From NCBI GenBank assembly GCA_036345935.2, contig JADWOT020001403.1, positions 1 to 64,000 on the forward strand: a stretch of 64,000 nt of DNA, in the 5' to 3' direction. Shown piece after piece: positions 12,816 to 25,656 of the stretch (positions within the stretch are counted from its first letter, which is position 1; every line of letters begins with the position of its first letter). The notes beneath the pieces are model-generated. The model ran no database searches. It saw nothing but the letters and a program-made list of their open reading frames with translations, and had not been told where the DNA came from. Source of the DNA: Taenia hydatigena (taxonomy: Eukaryota; Platyhelminthes; Cestoda; Cyclophyllidea; Taeniidae). The translations under genes and the position numbers were made by a program.

Positions 12816-15800
12816 TATCATCAGCGCCACCAGTAAACCAACCCGATCCATGTACTGTAGCGGCGCGTGCTTCAGTGTAAGCCAATCAGTTAAGAGTATG
12901 TTTCCTACTGGCTCCTTGCATGTGACGCTAACCCAAGCGATATGCGTGAGCGAAGTCGTTGCTCTGCGTCTATGCGATCTTCAGCCCTATCGCAATACGT
13001 TGACATTAAACGAAGGAAGACTATCTGTTCCTTTGCTTAACAGTGAGCAAACGTGCTCTGAAGCAGGAAGCAATCGATGCGGTGGAATTAATCTATGAAA
13101 ATCCTCTACGGATGCCATCATTTTCATTTCCAGTAGACTGGGATTTCAGTCAAACACAGTCAAGCCCGCATACACCTTATAGTCTCTTTCTCATCAAGTT
13201 AACGCTGGGCATAGGATAATGAGTCGCCTGTTCAAAACTCTACCCCGCTTCCAACTTGCGAATCAAATCGTCAGCATTCGGGCCAAGTCTACATCTGTAT
13301 TTACATCCCTTGAGAAGAGGACAAACTTCTCCACGATTAATTAAATACTCACTAGTGTACCTCTTAAGTTCTGCAGAAATTGTGTTCACGCTTAAACGAC
13401 TTTGTGCCTGCTTGCACAACCCTGCTCTGTTACTCGATTAAAACTCATTGCTGGGCTCGCAATGAGAGATACTCTAATGTGAGTAAGCAGACGGAGGTTT
13501 GGTTGCCAGGACAATGCTATAATGCCACCTGGCGCGATGTCATCTCAACCTGCAATCAGTTAGCGAGTGATGTTTGTTCACGTCATAACTGACTGCATTT
13601 TGTAATGTCACAGAATGCAATTGACGAAATCTAGTTAGACTGCGTAATTGTTTAATTTTACGTGACAGCTAGGCAATGAGACAAATCACCACCAATCGCG
13701 AGAACGGCACAATCAAATGGAGTTGCAGGCATAACTGAAGCTTAGGTCTAGTAAATTTGAGTACATTAGTGAGTTTGGAAATACTTCGAGATTGGAATAG
13801 GTGTATTTAAAACAAAACTATGTTAACGTACAAGAGCAGATCAACATCAAGGAAAATTTAGGCACTAGGACACTCCTCAGATCATCTTATTTCGGCCTCG
13901 CTGAGTTTCTCTTTGGTGCAATTGTGCAAAGTCGTATGAGTCGTGCAGTGAGTTATTGACAAGCGTTGATAGCTGTGAGTTGCAGACGTGATATCTCACT
14001 GACATCATGATAAGCTCCTAATTCTAACGCGTAACACCACATAAGGATCTGTTTTCTGTGCCTATCCCTTTGCCCACTTTGATGTTTGCGCTCATTTGTA
14101 GCCCTAGCAATGGAATTTGATGCACAAGGGGCCCATAATTTGGGGTCTAATAAATAAATAACTCGAAGTACAGAAACAAAGAAGCAAAATCCGAACCAAC
14201 TACAGCAGCCGATTCGTGAGTTCAGAATCTCTAAGTCTACGTCAAACGGATGCTGCGATGTTCAATGCCGCAGGTAAGGAACTGGGATCAAGACGCAATA
14301 GGAAGGCCCTGAAATGCATTTATGATACCTTAAATATGTATCCATATAAAAAGGTGCGAAAAACAAATTATTAAATATTGGCTTAATAAAAGCTGTCACA
14401 TAACTGCTACGAATGACTGCAGCACATACTGAAGGCGAGACAGTACATACGCCGGTTGTCACAATGTAGGGCATCAGGGGTAGTGGCTGGGTAGACGCAG
14501 GATCATATGGTAGGCTAGAGGTCCTTAGGCACCTTGAGGTCAGCACGTTATAATGACAATAAACTGGGCCTAACAGAAGTGGTAAGATATCAAAGAATGC
14601 AGTGGCGTAATGGATGTCGGTCGCAAGTCAATGGTAATGGTAGTCCTCAGCGGCCGTTCATTGTTGAGCATAGCCATTGGGGCGTCTGCATTACCGCACG
14701 CTGAATTGTGAGTGCATGAGTTGCAGCTGCTGCGATCTTAGACCAAGAATCGATTTGGGCATGTCAACATCGTAAAAAGGTTACGAGTTCATTTTTGGAC
14801 CGTTAATTACATTGCGCATTAATGCAAATGCGAAATGTTACTGCACTTTTCTTTGCGATAATGCGAATCGCATGGAGAGCAGAGCTTGCAAAAAGCATCC
14901 TCTACAGACAGGCCCTCTATTGTTATAACGGAAAATGGCCTACCATCATGGCTGGAAGTTACCGAGGGCTGATCCACCAAATGTTATTAGTTGTAACCTA
15001 AGTCATCATTCATCGTCTGATAAACTAAATATCAAAACCGCAACCTTTATCGTAGTTTGCTTCTTGCACGTTGCAAAACCACGCCTTATGCATTTAATAA
15101 ATTAACTTATGCAAAGAACATAGCTTGTACATCCTCCTGCAGCCTTATTTAAATGCACTTGGGGATTTTCTGGAATACAAATGACATGCCAACTTCATTA
15201 AAGCATCATTCCTGGTCCCACAAAATCAAGCATTGGTAAAGAAGCAAAACATTTGCCTTAATAAACACGTTGTATGTGATGCAAATGATCTATAGTCAAC
15301 CAATTCAGAAAAAGCAATTTAAAATCAGCGAGTGATAAAAACATGGCAACACTGTCAATCAGGTAGAACGTTATATTAAGCAAATAGTACAAAGGGCATG
15401 AATAAAATCTGTATGTGGAATAACTCTAAATGATGTGAGCTGTGCTGCATGTATTAAGGCAAGAACAATAGTTAAAGCAAAACCATCCAAATTTTACTCA
15501 AACCGACAGTCACGCAACACATTAGGGATAGCGATAGCCACACGTCCAAATGATAAACCACGCAAGCACTCAGAGGTGACATCTAAAATGTGGTGCCGAA
15601 TCAAATAAAATCTCATAAAACTATTATTAAGAGTAAAACTTTGTACATAGTAGATTGCTGACGATACGATAGCGCTTAAATTAGTTCAAGAAATCGGCAA
15701 AGATTAGAGGAAAGGGCTGTAAGGCAAATTGGTCGTCCACTAGACAAAGTCAAAGGCGAATGTATCATTTTCGATCGGCTACCAAAACAAAACAATACTT

Positions 15801-18304
15801 TAAAAGGCATTGTGCAAGGAGGCTTAGCTGAACCCTTAAACTCTTCCTTCTTAAAGCCTATCCATCCGTCGCACGTATCGTACCATGTGCACCTACAGCT
15901 TTGTGAACAGACACACTGCATTCAAAATAGAACGTGCAAATTTTTAAGGCATTTGATCTTGTACGCACATCTGCTTTGCTTGGCTGCTCTGCCCAGAAAC
16001 ACTTTCACAATTATCACCCGTCAAAATGACGAATGCAGGTTCATCAGGTCCAATATAATGCACTCTTGTAGGAGATGAAAACGAACAGGTTAAAGCCTTC
16101 AAGACCCCTCTGATGTGAGCAAAAGAATCAAAATTTATTAGAAACTTATTTTAAAGGAGACTATGTAAATTGATGAACACCTGCGACATCAACAACGTGA
16201 CATATCTAACGTGCCACACAATTTAGCTTCTAGGGTTGGGCGAAAGTACACCTTGGTGAAGGCGACTCGACACACAGAAGAATAGGGAATCGTGATGCAT
16301 ATGTTATTGTAAGGGCTACGATTCAGTCCTCAGTAGCGAATCCAAAGTTTTATAATTTTACTAATTGGTATGATTTCGAGAAAGTTCTATCGGAATCCGG
16401 CAAGATAAGTAAATGCAATGTTAAAAGTATCAGACAGTGATCAGTGGTCACTGTAAATGGTAAAACCCGTAGTTGTGTACCGTGGTTACATGCATTTTAA
16501 CTAAGCCAATTCGTAAAGGTGTAATCACTCCGTGAGATTCCCTGTACTTTGTTTGCCTGAAATCCCGTGTACAGGTTTTTAATCTCTGAGCATGTGATTG
16601 TGTATTTCTCTTCAAAAAGTGCCCAAAAGGGCATGCAAGTAGGTCTCGAGATCAAATAGTGAAGTTGAGAAGGTAAGGAAGTAAAATTATGGCAATATTC
16701 CCGCACAGCAGTCTGCTGCATTTAAATCTTTAACCCACCGCTCAGCTAGGGTGGGGAATACGCTTACCACAAAACAATAAACAGTGCGGTATCCTTATGT
16801 CCTGCTTGAGACGCACAGCATAATTTCGCAATGAACGCAAGAGCACCATGCAGTAATATCGCTAAGGAAAGTTTTCTAGCACTTTAGTTGTTCAATATGC
16901 TGCATCAATTTATGAATGTTTTTGAAGTAATAAGGTGGCATTGAAGTCCAAACTTGACATTTTCCGCTCTAAAGCCCACCCATATCTGTAGTTCAAAACG
17001 TCAAAAGCGCTTTTTTGTTTTCTTTTATTTGTGATTAAGCTTTTTAACAAACCGCTGCGGAATGTTGCCCAAGGTTAAATAAATCACTACCCCAATGCAT
17101 TTGACAGAGCGAACAACATTGGTGTTACACCTACACAGACATGTCATCGCTCACAATTATATTGAATGTCTCCTTGCTTTGAAAAAGGTAGCAATCACCG
17201 GTTTCCTTGACTTTCACGGTGAGATGGTCCACTTTAAGGTTGTCAGTTGAGATGCTATGGATGTAAAATGGTTTCGATCGTATTTGTGTCCACTTAGCTG
17301 CGAAGACACTGTGGCCTAATGTCAAATCCATTTCCAGCGGTGTCTGCGTTACTATTCTGAAGAAGAGCATAGCACAAGCCTTAGAGAGTAGCCACAGACG
17401 ATCTCGACAGCTTTTTTACGTCAAGTCCCTATCCTGTGTTTCCATAGTGATGCACAATGTATTCCAAGACACGTATACAACAACACCGGTAGTGGGCATT
17501 ACTCCTAGGTATATGCTCAGCTCCACTTATCAACACTTCGTGGGATGTGTAAGGAGAGGGTAGGCAGCAACGCACAAGGAGAGCATTACAATGCGTTGCT
17601 TTTCTTTCGAATTATCCGGCGTATAATAAATTGTCCTTAACGAAACATCCCGGTTATGTGCCTGCACATGCATCTTTCCATGCAAGTATGACCTACACCA
17701 TCCCATAAGTGAAACTGGACCGGCAAGTTATGCCTTCAATTTGATTTATGTTATCGAATTATCTGTTTAATGTGGGACAAAAACAATTGAACTGCTGCTG
17801 GTCCCACTTCTAGGCGCACTTACAAGTATTCGCAGCAAAATACCGTAATTTAACCAGCAATAATAACATGGTGCAAAAATTTGGTTTAGAATGTGTGGCA
17901 TCTTTTTGACCAGGAGGTCAATATGACAATTTGCAAAAACAGGCAAAATGCAATTTAACTCGGCATTAATATTACAGAGTAAAAATAGATGCAATGACAA
18001 GAACCTCATGGCAGGTCTGTCTACGCATTCTTTCAGCCAAAACCTGTGCCCATAACCTGAATCGGTTTTGCAGCTTTATGACCCGCTTGTCACTCCTTGC
18101 ACTGCCATATTATCCTAGCTCCATCTTTACCTTCCATTAATGCGGTCTGGTGCATTCGATATGCAACTCTCTGATCACCTCTGTTGCTACCACTACCTGG
18201 TTTCCGAGACCTGGTTTATCGTGCCTTATTCAGCATGCAAAAGCAACACTGAGACGCATGACAACGGTAATGGAGTGAATGAGGAAGAGCGAAGGATTTT
18301 GCGA
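12816..18304. other. Inner left arm, no gene recognised
   Basis: Twelve open frames of 61-118 codons in 12.6-18.6 kb are identical in translation to their mirror copies, but this reflects near-identity of the DNA rather than protein conservation, since they overlap on both strands. A local cluster of four differences lies at 15105-15119. No RNA genes or known mobile elements were recognised. Confidence 0.55.
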
Positions 18305-18553
18305 TGCTTAGAGTGTAAGAAAGCATGTACCAGCTCCGTCTCTTTACGAATGCACCAGCAAAGTCATTAACGCGTGTGAAAATGTCGTTTCTGCGATTAG
18401 GTATCATGGCGCAGGTAAATCCTCCAGGAATACGAACGGACGCAAGCAAGAGGAAAGCTCTTCTTCTGTCTAATCTGCAAACCTGTCTTTTTCGATCGGT
18501 CGAACATGCCACGGCGCATGCAGACACACACGACGGCGAAAAGCTGCCGCTGA
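18305..18553 (+). pseudogene. C2H2 zinc-finger relic, three fingers with in-frame stops, left-arm copy
   Basis: One frame carries three successive C2H2 units. Finger 1 is intact (C-x2-C-x12-H-x3-H, 18305-18367). It is followed by TAA and TGA codons. Finger 2 keeps C-x2-C (18383-18394), contains stops, and has Tyr and Gln at the two histidine positions with exact spacing. A degraded TGEKP-type linker of the right length follows. Finger 3 (18467-18529) has C-x2-C, an RSNM helix start, Arg in place of the first His, and QTH then TTAKS in place of TGEKP; a TGA ends it at 18551. Such arrays are typical of Krüppel-type DNA-binding proteins. All fingers share one frame, so decay was by point mutation. 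The next finger downstream is not readable. Confidence 0.58.
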
Positions 18554-19643
18554 TCTCACTGTCGTCGACCATTCATTAGCTATATTTTGCACATCTGACA
18601 ACTAAGAAGTTGCTTAGTCCCCATTCTTGCTTTAGCCAACATTAAAAATGATGCTTTGCTACCTGCATCGTCAAAACAGCAAAAGTCCATGACATTATCT
18701 CTGTCGCTTTGGGCAAAGTGTTGGAGAAGTTTTTATCCCAAATTTACGCGTTGGCCTTATAAAGAGCCTGTGCTATGCGTTTCTACGTTGTAGCAAACTG
18801 AAGGCATTCTACTAATGGTAGTAAAAAGCAAAGTTTTCTTGCATTTTGATCAAAATGGGCAGCAATCAATCAAAAACCGCTTACCAAATATGCCGCTCAT
18901 GTTGATGATGCCACGCCAATGCCTTAGAATGCTGAACTAAATTATGCGATAGCAAATTTTACTCATTTACAACTGCTGTTGTTCAATCTTATTTTTAAAA
19001 GAGGTACTATTGCAGAATACTAAGCGAAAGTCCTGGGTATGCTGCAAGTGCTTTGTGCGATGCCGCCATTTACTAACTGCGTCAATTAAGTCAATGGGGA
19101 AAAGACCACGATTGCGGCAAATGAGCTGAATACCTTACACACAGTGCTTTAAGGCCAGTTTAGATTTTAAATGATATCCCGCTTACAGCTTCGTTTCCTT
19201 TCACTTTTGCCTTTCCACAGAACCGTCAGCGACGTAAATATCTAAAGATGGGCCAGATACGTCGATATGAAAGCCTACTAGCTTTTTTGACATTTCACTA
19301 TATTATCTCGTTTGTTGTGATGCTTTGAGCAGCATGGTCATCTTAAGCTGTCTTTACATTCACTTTTGCACTCAATGATGCAGCGAAGACTCAAGCTATT
19401 GGAAGATAATTGAGAAATAATTGACCTTTCCAGCTAAGAGTCGGTTTTTACTTTGCCCAGTACTCTCATTACATGGGGTCAAACAAGTCCATATTTTGTC
19501 CCACTACTGAATCATTAAATGGGTGACGCATTCTGATATGACAAGAAGGAGAATCAACCTGCTACAACAAGTGGGTTTGTGCCACCTTTCAAGTCTCCAC
19601 CTTAAAGTTTCCTGTTCGCAAGTCGAGTAGTTCTTTATCCGGG
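18554..19643. other. Innermost left arm, homology fading toward the spacer
   Basis: No gene was recognised. The match to the right arm is near perfect to about 19.4 kb. After a 3 bp indel near 19415, substitutions rise sharply over 19597-19641 before homology ends. Confidence 0.7.
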
Positions 19644-22600
19644 TTTCTTCGCATTAGTTTTGGAAAACATTCGTTGTATGAGGCACATTATGACGAAAAT
19701 CCTATCCCTCCTTTAAAGCTCACCTATTCTTATTCCAGTAAACATCATTTTACTGTTCAGACCAACTCGGCAGAGCGCAGGTAGTCCTACGAAAAGAACA
19801 CAAACATATACTTTGAGGTGAATATAAGAGCAGAGCATACGCGGCTCATTGTGTTGCACGTCTGCGTGATTCCTTGAATACCGATTAACGTTATGCTCGT
19901 GCCCATCACAGGCGCTGTCCTTTTTTACCTCCAAGTAGGAGATACTGCCCACAGAATCTTATCCCTTCCTCACGTTACTCCTCAGGTTAACTTCACGTCA
20001 TGGTGAGCTGCATCTCACTGTCAAGATGTTTTTTAAACATTTGTACTCACTAATTACAGCAAATAAGCTTTGCATGTTGATTTCAATGTTAAAGGCAACA
20101 CCTAGAGTGGATATAGTCTGCACTTCTGGCTACGCATCAACTTTTGTGTCCGTCATCAATTCCGCACTTGTTTAGCATGCATTGGGTTGCAGACAGCATA
20201 GACCTGGGGCCCGTCTCCACTCATAAAATCTAATTGTACACCAAGTAACGGCTCTGAACAGACATATACGCAATGCAGACAGCGAATTCATGCTGCAGTC
20301 TTTAGGTAAATTTTATGCGCCCAGTATTTTGCATGTCCACCTCACACATCTGTTCCTGGGTATTTAAAACAGACATTGCCCTTGTATAAATTGAGCGAAA
20401 GCAATCAAACCGCAATTAGGTGCAATTTAAGCAACTAGTTCCTTCACCCTTTCAATATTGGCTAAACATCAGATGCAGATGCTAGGCTTAATCCATGTTT
20501 TGCCTAAACTGACGACCACCTTGCTGATTCCAAAAAATCGAACTGGGTTTCGTTAAATTAGCACAAGTACAGGGACGTATTTGCAAAGAAGCAACTGGAT
20601 CTAATCGTGATTGAACAGATTGTAATAAACTGTACCCTTATAAATGATGACAAGGATCGCGTCTGGCTGCAAGACTTACCAAATCTGTGCGTGTCATTAA
20701 GCGCAATTACGGAATTTGCTAATTTGACTTAGGTCCGACCCCCTGACCTCAGAAGGACAATCCAAAAATCAATGCAGGCATGATTATTACCTAGCGTGAT
20801 GTAATACCGCAATGTCGGATAAAGACTCAGCTGGTCGACAGCAACCAATATCATCTGAACCATGCCAGCAATGGATATTTGTCATGAGGCATCCAGACGG
20901 GACTTTAGCTAAACTCGAACAACCACCGATGCTGGAATGGGGTTCATTTTTTCACTAGCGTGCCACACTTTCGTAACACTAATCTCTCGGTCAGAATGAT
21001 TACCACAGCTTCCGAGGTCAATATTACATGGCCAAATTAATGCTGGTTGAGTATGATTGTAAGGTCTCAAATGCCTCTGAAACTCCAAAAGAAAATACGG
21101 GGATGGCCACCAACGATGACCACTTAGCGCGACGCCTGACTTTTAAACACCTTCATAGGGGGCTAATACAGGCTATGCAGAGGTGTCACGCAAGTGCCGT
21201 AAATTAAAAATGCGTTCAGTGTGTTGTAGCTAGGCTTAAAGTGTACCGCAGTCCACTTCAAATGTCAACTGTCTCTACTTCGTAGTGCCGATAACCTCAT
21301 TTAAAGTAAAAGTCGGAGCGTGCTTGGTCTATGCACTCCAAAGTAGCACCACTTCAAAATGCAATTGATGCTGACGCAGGCGGCCCCCGAAAATTAAGTT
21401 TTTGCGAAGCTTGTAGTTTCGAAGTATATAACGCCACCGGTCTTGGGTGAGAGGTCCTATGAAATGAATCGCGTCCTTTGAAATATTAACTGCATATTTC
21501 CCTTAGGCTAATATTATCCTGTTCCATGGAAACAAAACGATTCAATTTCAAAGATAGTTAGCCTCATTCAATAGATCGTGGAGTGAATTTATGACCTCCC
21601 CTTGATGTTAGATTAACCGGCACAAATTGTGTTTAGGACTACCACTATGTAGGCTGAGGCAAAATTTTGACGAAATTTCCGTATGGTTCTAATCTGACAA
21701 TGGTGGATTTTGTCGAGTGTTTCGCTGAATCGATGTCAGGAAATAGACGTTTCATTTTGGGTTGCAAGACTTTGCCTTTATTTCTCCCTTTAAACTCACC
21801 CATTTTGCCTTCAGTAAAAGTCACTTTTCTATCCGACTCAGCTTTATATTTTATAATCAGTTACGTAAAAGCATCGCAAAATTAGTCTTAGAACGAAACG
21901 GATGAAGTTTAGGTGGTTGCATAGCTGGTTGACTTCTCGATTACTCACCAGCACTCTACCCGTGTCTCGTCATAGGTGCTATCTCCTTCTCTCTTCAATA
22001 CAGGCAAAATCTTATCAAAGTGCGCGCATTGAATCAGTCAGTGACTGACCTTAACAAGTCTCTCCAACTGGCTTTCTTCCAGTGTTTCATCAGTAGAGAT
22101 AATTTGTGTGGAATTATGAGTCTAACTACCGTGGTTTTATTATCATGGGGCGAAATGACATTAAGAGTTACCTAGTTTATCTTGTCAAAAAAGGAAAAGC
22201 AATTCCAAATAAGTACTCGTGCATGTCACAGAATGAATCCCGCTCTTTGAATTTTTCCAAAAAAGGACATAGACTTATCGTTCTCTTATAATCGAGACTT
22301 AAGTGAGCTTAACTTGGGATGAAGAGGCTAATTGTGATCTTCAATTCCAATCGATTACTCGAGCAACACGGATAAACTTGTATCATAAATCGAATGTAAA
22401 AAAAGGTATCACCACACAGATCCTGCCAGGCGTATTTTGATCTCGGCTCGAAAATGGCATCCTTACATCAAACACAAAGTTATGTTAGATGCTTCAAGCT
22501 GGACATGAAAACGCTGTAGCTTCAGGTAATTTTACGTTTACTGTCCTCCTAGACTAGTTTAGATAGCAGAATGTATGCATAGATGGAAGTACCTTTGCCT

Positions 22601-24134
22601 TTTGTACAAGGTAAATACCGAGATGCTTTTACAAAAATCGTGTGAAGGGAATTTCTAGTGTGGTTAAATTCCAAGAGTGCGTTCCTGTAATCTGCATCAG
22701 AATTCCCTTGCAAAAATAAGGCTTTTATTACCAACCGTATACACTTATCACTATGTTTGATTCCTTTCACACTTCCTTTTCTAAATTTAGACTAACTTGC
22801 TTTTTCAAATCAGCAAGAATTGCTCGAGATAATGCACATTTGTACTTTACCGTTGGAAGTCGAATCAAATATCCCACAAATGGTCCGAACCACATTTTGT
22901 CCTACCTATTCTTAGGTCAAATTCACGTGGATGTGAATTAGTCCGCCCTAAGGGATAAAATAAGTGTCACATCAAATGCCATTCCGTTTCTTTCGTTGGG
23001 AGACAGTATCAAGTTCAGCAGCTGACTTAAGAGTCTTATCCATCGTGGACCGCGTTTATACGCCAAATCACCACAAAAGGACATCTCATTACCCATTTAT
23101 TGAGTAAAGTCATATGAGACAAACATTAATATTAGCAGTCTTTTCTAGTTTATGACAGACGCGATAAAAATCACTAGTTTTGACACTAACTGGGCCAATT
23201 TTATGTAGAAGGTTAACTTGCTCATCCATGACGTACGGCACAAGGCGCTGATCCAATAGTTGTGCAGACTCATCGGCATGTCCAATCAGATGCCTCATTC
23301 CCTCATTGATCACTCCCAACCAATAATGCAGGAGTTGTGATTCATCCATTGGCGAATAAGCGCTTAGAATATGGATAACGGACGCACCAAATAAATGTAT
23401 AAATATCAAAGCTGAGTAGTAGCAGCACCACTCAGGTCCAAATTTCGTGTTCGGGTGACACGTAGTCCTGAATCGTTCATTGTACTGCATTCCTACACGC
23501 ATGGATCGTAGAGCGGAATCAGCCAATTCTAACTCTAATGTTGCATCTCAAGTTCCGGAGGACAGAAATTCCAGTGAGTGCTTTACATTTATAGTGTCCT
23601 TGTCAAATGGTATGTTCTTAGGGTTATAAACTTCATTCTTTCATGAAACCACCCGGTTTCTGCGTGCAGCCGCCAAATTATTCCCTTTTTTTAGCACTTT
23701 GCAATTTAAAAATAAGATAGTGATAAGCAAGGATTGGCTGACCTATCTTCTTTACTCGTTGATGTTTTGGCGGTACTCTTAGGAGAGCCACCAAGAGCGG
23801 GATGTGCCCCAACCCCTTTTTATCCACCCCAGTTTGTTAGTAGTACACGCCAAGCGAAGTGACACATTTGAAAATTATTACCTTTTTTGATATTTAAATG
23901 CGAGCTCCTAGGTTAGCTCAGCCAAGGCAATCTTTAAGGTTGTGGCTGATTTTAATGTAGGAAAGTCGCGACCGATTTCGTCAGTATTAGATAGGAAGGC
24001 CTATCTACTACTGAAAGGGAGGGCTTGCTATGCAAGTTTAGGAGGCCGTGAAGTTAGAAAATGCTCTTTATGTTTTCTTTTCCCACTGACGTCACTTTTG
24101 CTTTATTTTACAATTACATTTAATTATACCAAAG
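19644..24134. other. Unique spacer upstream of the CELF-like exons, nothing recognised
   Basis: I searched the plus strand for RRM1/RRM2 of a CELF gene (RNP1 and RNP2 patterns) and found none. A 138-codon minus-strand frame (23110-23526) is the longest open stretch. It lacks splice or family support and is of a length expected by chance here. Confidence 0.5.
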
Positions 24135-24211
24135 GTCGTGCCTTGGAGGACTCCTTTGGCCCAAGAGGACCTAGTCCGTTGACTATTGCAGATGGAATTT
24201 CCTCAGTAACC
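24135..24211 (+). CDS. Possible upstream exon of the CELF-like gene
   Basis: A strong donor (ACC|GTAAGT) closes an open segment encoding RALEDSFGPRG and PLTIADGISSVT. It leaves phase 0, which matches the phase 0 start of the next exon at 24295 across an 83 bp intron. The acceptor at 24133-24134 (ACCAAAG) has a poor pyrimidine tract, so the 5' boundary is uncertain and the exon may begin earlier in the same open frame. The peptide shows no RRM. It would belong to the variable linker before RRM3. Confidence 0.33.
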
Positions 24212-24294
24212 GTAAGTACTTGGAATTGGGCTGCAGTACGGCTGTGAAATATCCACACCTTCTCGTATTTAACAACAATGATTGCTTTTGATAG

Positions 24295-25656
24295 AACTCA
24301 GATAATTTGCCGCCTAAAGCGGCTACTGGTGCACCTTACGAAGGAAACATGGAAGTAGCTGGATCGATGCCTCTACTCAATGGCTACATGTTACCATCGA
24401 GCTCAAGTTCGACTCCAGCTGTGGTCTCTCTCGGAGGTCATAATATTGCACAGCTTACTACAAATCTCCAAATAAATTGCCCCATGGCCGTTGCTGCTCC
24501 ACTTGGTCGTGACCTCGGCCATTGTCTTCCGACGCTACAATCCGTAAGCACATTCGTTTGAGGATTAGCTAAGAAAATTATGCTTCTACTATATGCGCAA
24601 GGCCTGTTTTAGTTGCTGACGACTAAAATGCTTCTGAAGGTTACATATGTAGGCAAAGTCTGAGACAAAAGTTCTGTTCTACCATTGCAGGGTCCCGCAG
24701 CAGTTGCACAGATCCTGCCAAGTGCAGCGATTTCGTTCCCAGTATGGCCGAATCCTGGAGCTGCCGCTGTAACCGACAACGCAAAAAATGATCCCTTAGT
24801 GGTGCAGTACATTGCATCTATGGTGGCTCAACACAACTTACAGCAGTTCATGCTGCAGCAGCAACAGCAATATCTTGCTACTGAGGTACTTCAAACCAAC
24901 CAATTTTACCCGAGTTGGAATGTGCAACTTACAATGCCAGGCACTCCCTATAACAGCGCAGGTGAGTTGTCGCTTACCGCCCCTTGCTGTGGAAATTATG
25001 TCTTTATAGCCATTCATCATCGTGCGTTAATTTTAGCTACCCACCCACCTGTGTGCATCAATCACCAGTTTGGGTATGGTGAGTTTGTGTTTCTCCTTTT
25101 ATTTGCTCATATTTAAAAATGTTCTTGATGCATTATCTTCTTTTGCCTTCAGTAGCAGTGGCTGCTCAATACGCCGCCCAAGCTGTGAACACCCCTAATC
25201 ACCAAGAGCCCGTTGGACGGGAATCAGTGAGAAGGGGCCCAAAAGGCTCCAACCTGTTCATCTTCCATATTCCTCAGGAATGTAGTGAAAAGAATTTACA
25301 CGATCTGTTTACACCATTTGGGCGAGTATTGAGTGTGAAGATATTTTTGGACAGAACGACAGGCCAAAGCAAGGGCTTTGGTAGGTACTCATGTTTGGTT
25401 AATTGTCCTTTATGCAGCCACGTTCTCTGCTAACCGCGGTGTGTCCATTTTTACAGGTTTTGTCAGCTACGACGATACCGCGAGTGCGCAGAACGCGATC
25501 CGCGCAATGGATGGATATGCTTTGGGAGGGAAAAGATTGAAAGTTCAATTGAAGCGCCTTGAAGGTAGATCTTTTATAAGCCACAAGTCGTAACGACTGT
25601 TATAACTCATGCTACTGTAATTCCAAGTGTTCTTTCCTTTTTTAGAAGACCATTAA
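24295..25656 (+). CDS. CELF/Bruno-like RNA-binding protein, 3' exons with RRM3 (partial gene)
   Basis: Exons 24295-24543, 24691-24961, 25037-25078, 25153-25380, 25457-25564 and 25646-25656 join with consistent phases across GT-AG introns of 147, 75, 74, 76 and 81 bp, ending LEEDH and TAA. The first exons give a low-complexity linker with a serine run and a glutamine run (24841-24872). The last three encode one RRM: RNP2 is LFIFHI (25254-25271) and RNP1 is KGFGFVSY, split by a phase-1 intron. The domain ends [11 protein letters not shown], the hallmark end of CELF RRM3. CELF proteins bind GU-rich RNA and control splicing, translation and decay; they normally have RRM1 and RRM2 at the N terminus, which I cannot find here. 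The domain is divergent: Gly replaces the usual Cys in the family's SKCFGFVSY, and the helix after PQE is unusual. The exons show no frame damage, so the gene may be live with distant 5' exons, or a truncated duplicate. It lies in the unique spacer of the palindrome. Confidence 0.85.
25254..25470 (+). other. RRM core: RNP2 to RNP1, interrupted by intron 25381-25456
   Basis: RNP2 (LFIFHI) at 25254-25271 keeps the aromatic second position. RNP1 (KGFGFVSY) is assembled from 25371-25380 and 25457-25470 and keeps all three expected aromatic positions (F, F and Y). The RNA-contacting surface is therefore intact in sequence. Confidence 0.85.

Larger units (their letters stand above)
6705..19643 (+). 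repeat. Left arm of a giant inverted repeat
   Basis: Nearly every base from the segment CAGGCTTCTGAAGAAAT at 6705 to TTCTTTATCCG near 19641 reappears as reverse complement in 27381-40647. Paired positions add to 47352 in the outermost part (6705 to about 8.0 kb), 47000 from about 8.1 to 11.0 kb, and 47021 from about 12.1 to 19.4 kb. The steps are explained by a 351 bp insertion in the right arm and the inexact length of the N gap. Beyond 6704 and 19643 the sequences are unrelated. The arm carries three recognisable gene relics and no intact gene. Confidence 0.97.

Noticed and set aside
23110..23526. 138-codon minus-strand frame in the spacer
   Set aside because: No family resemblance, and in about 64 kb of this composition a few frames of this length are expected by chance.
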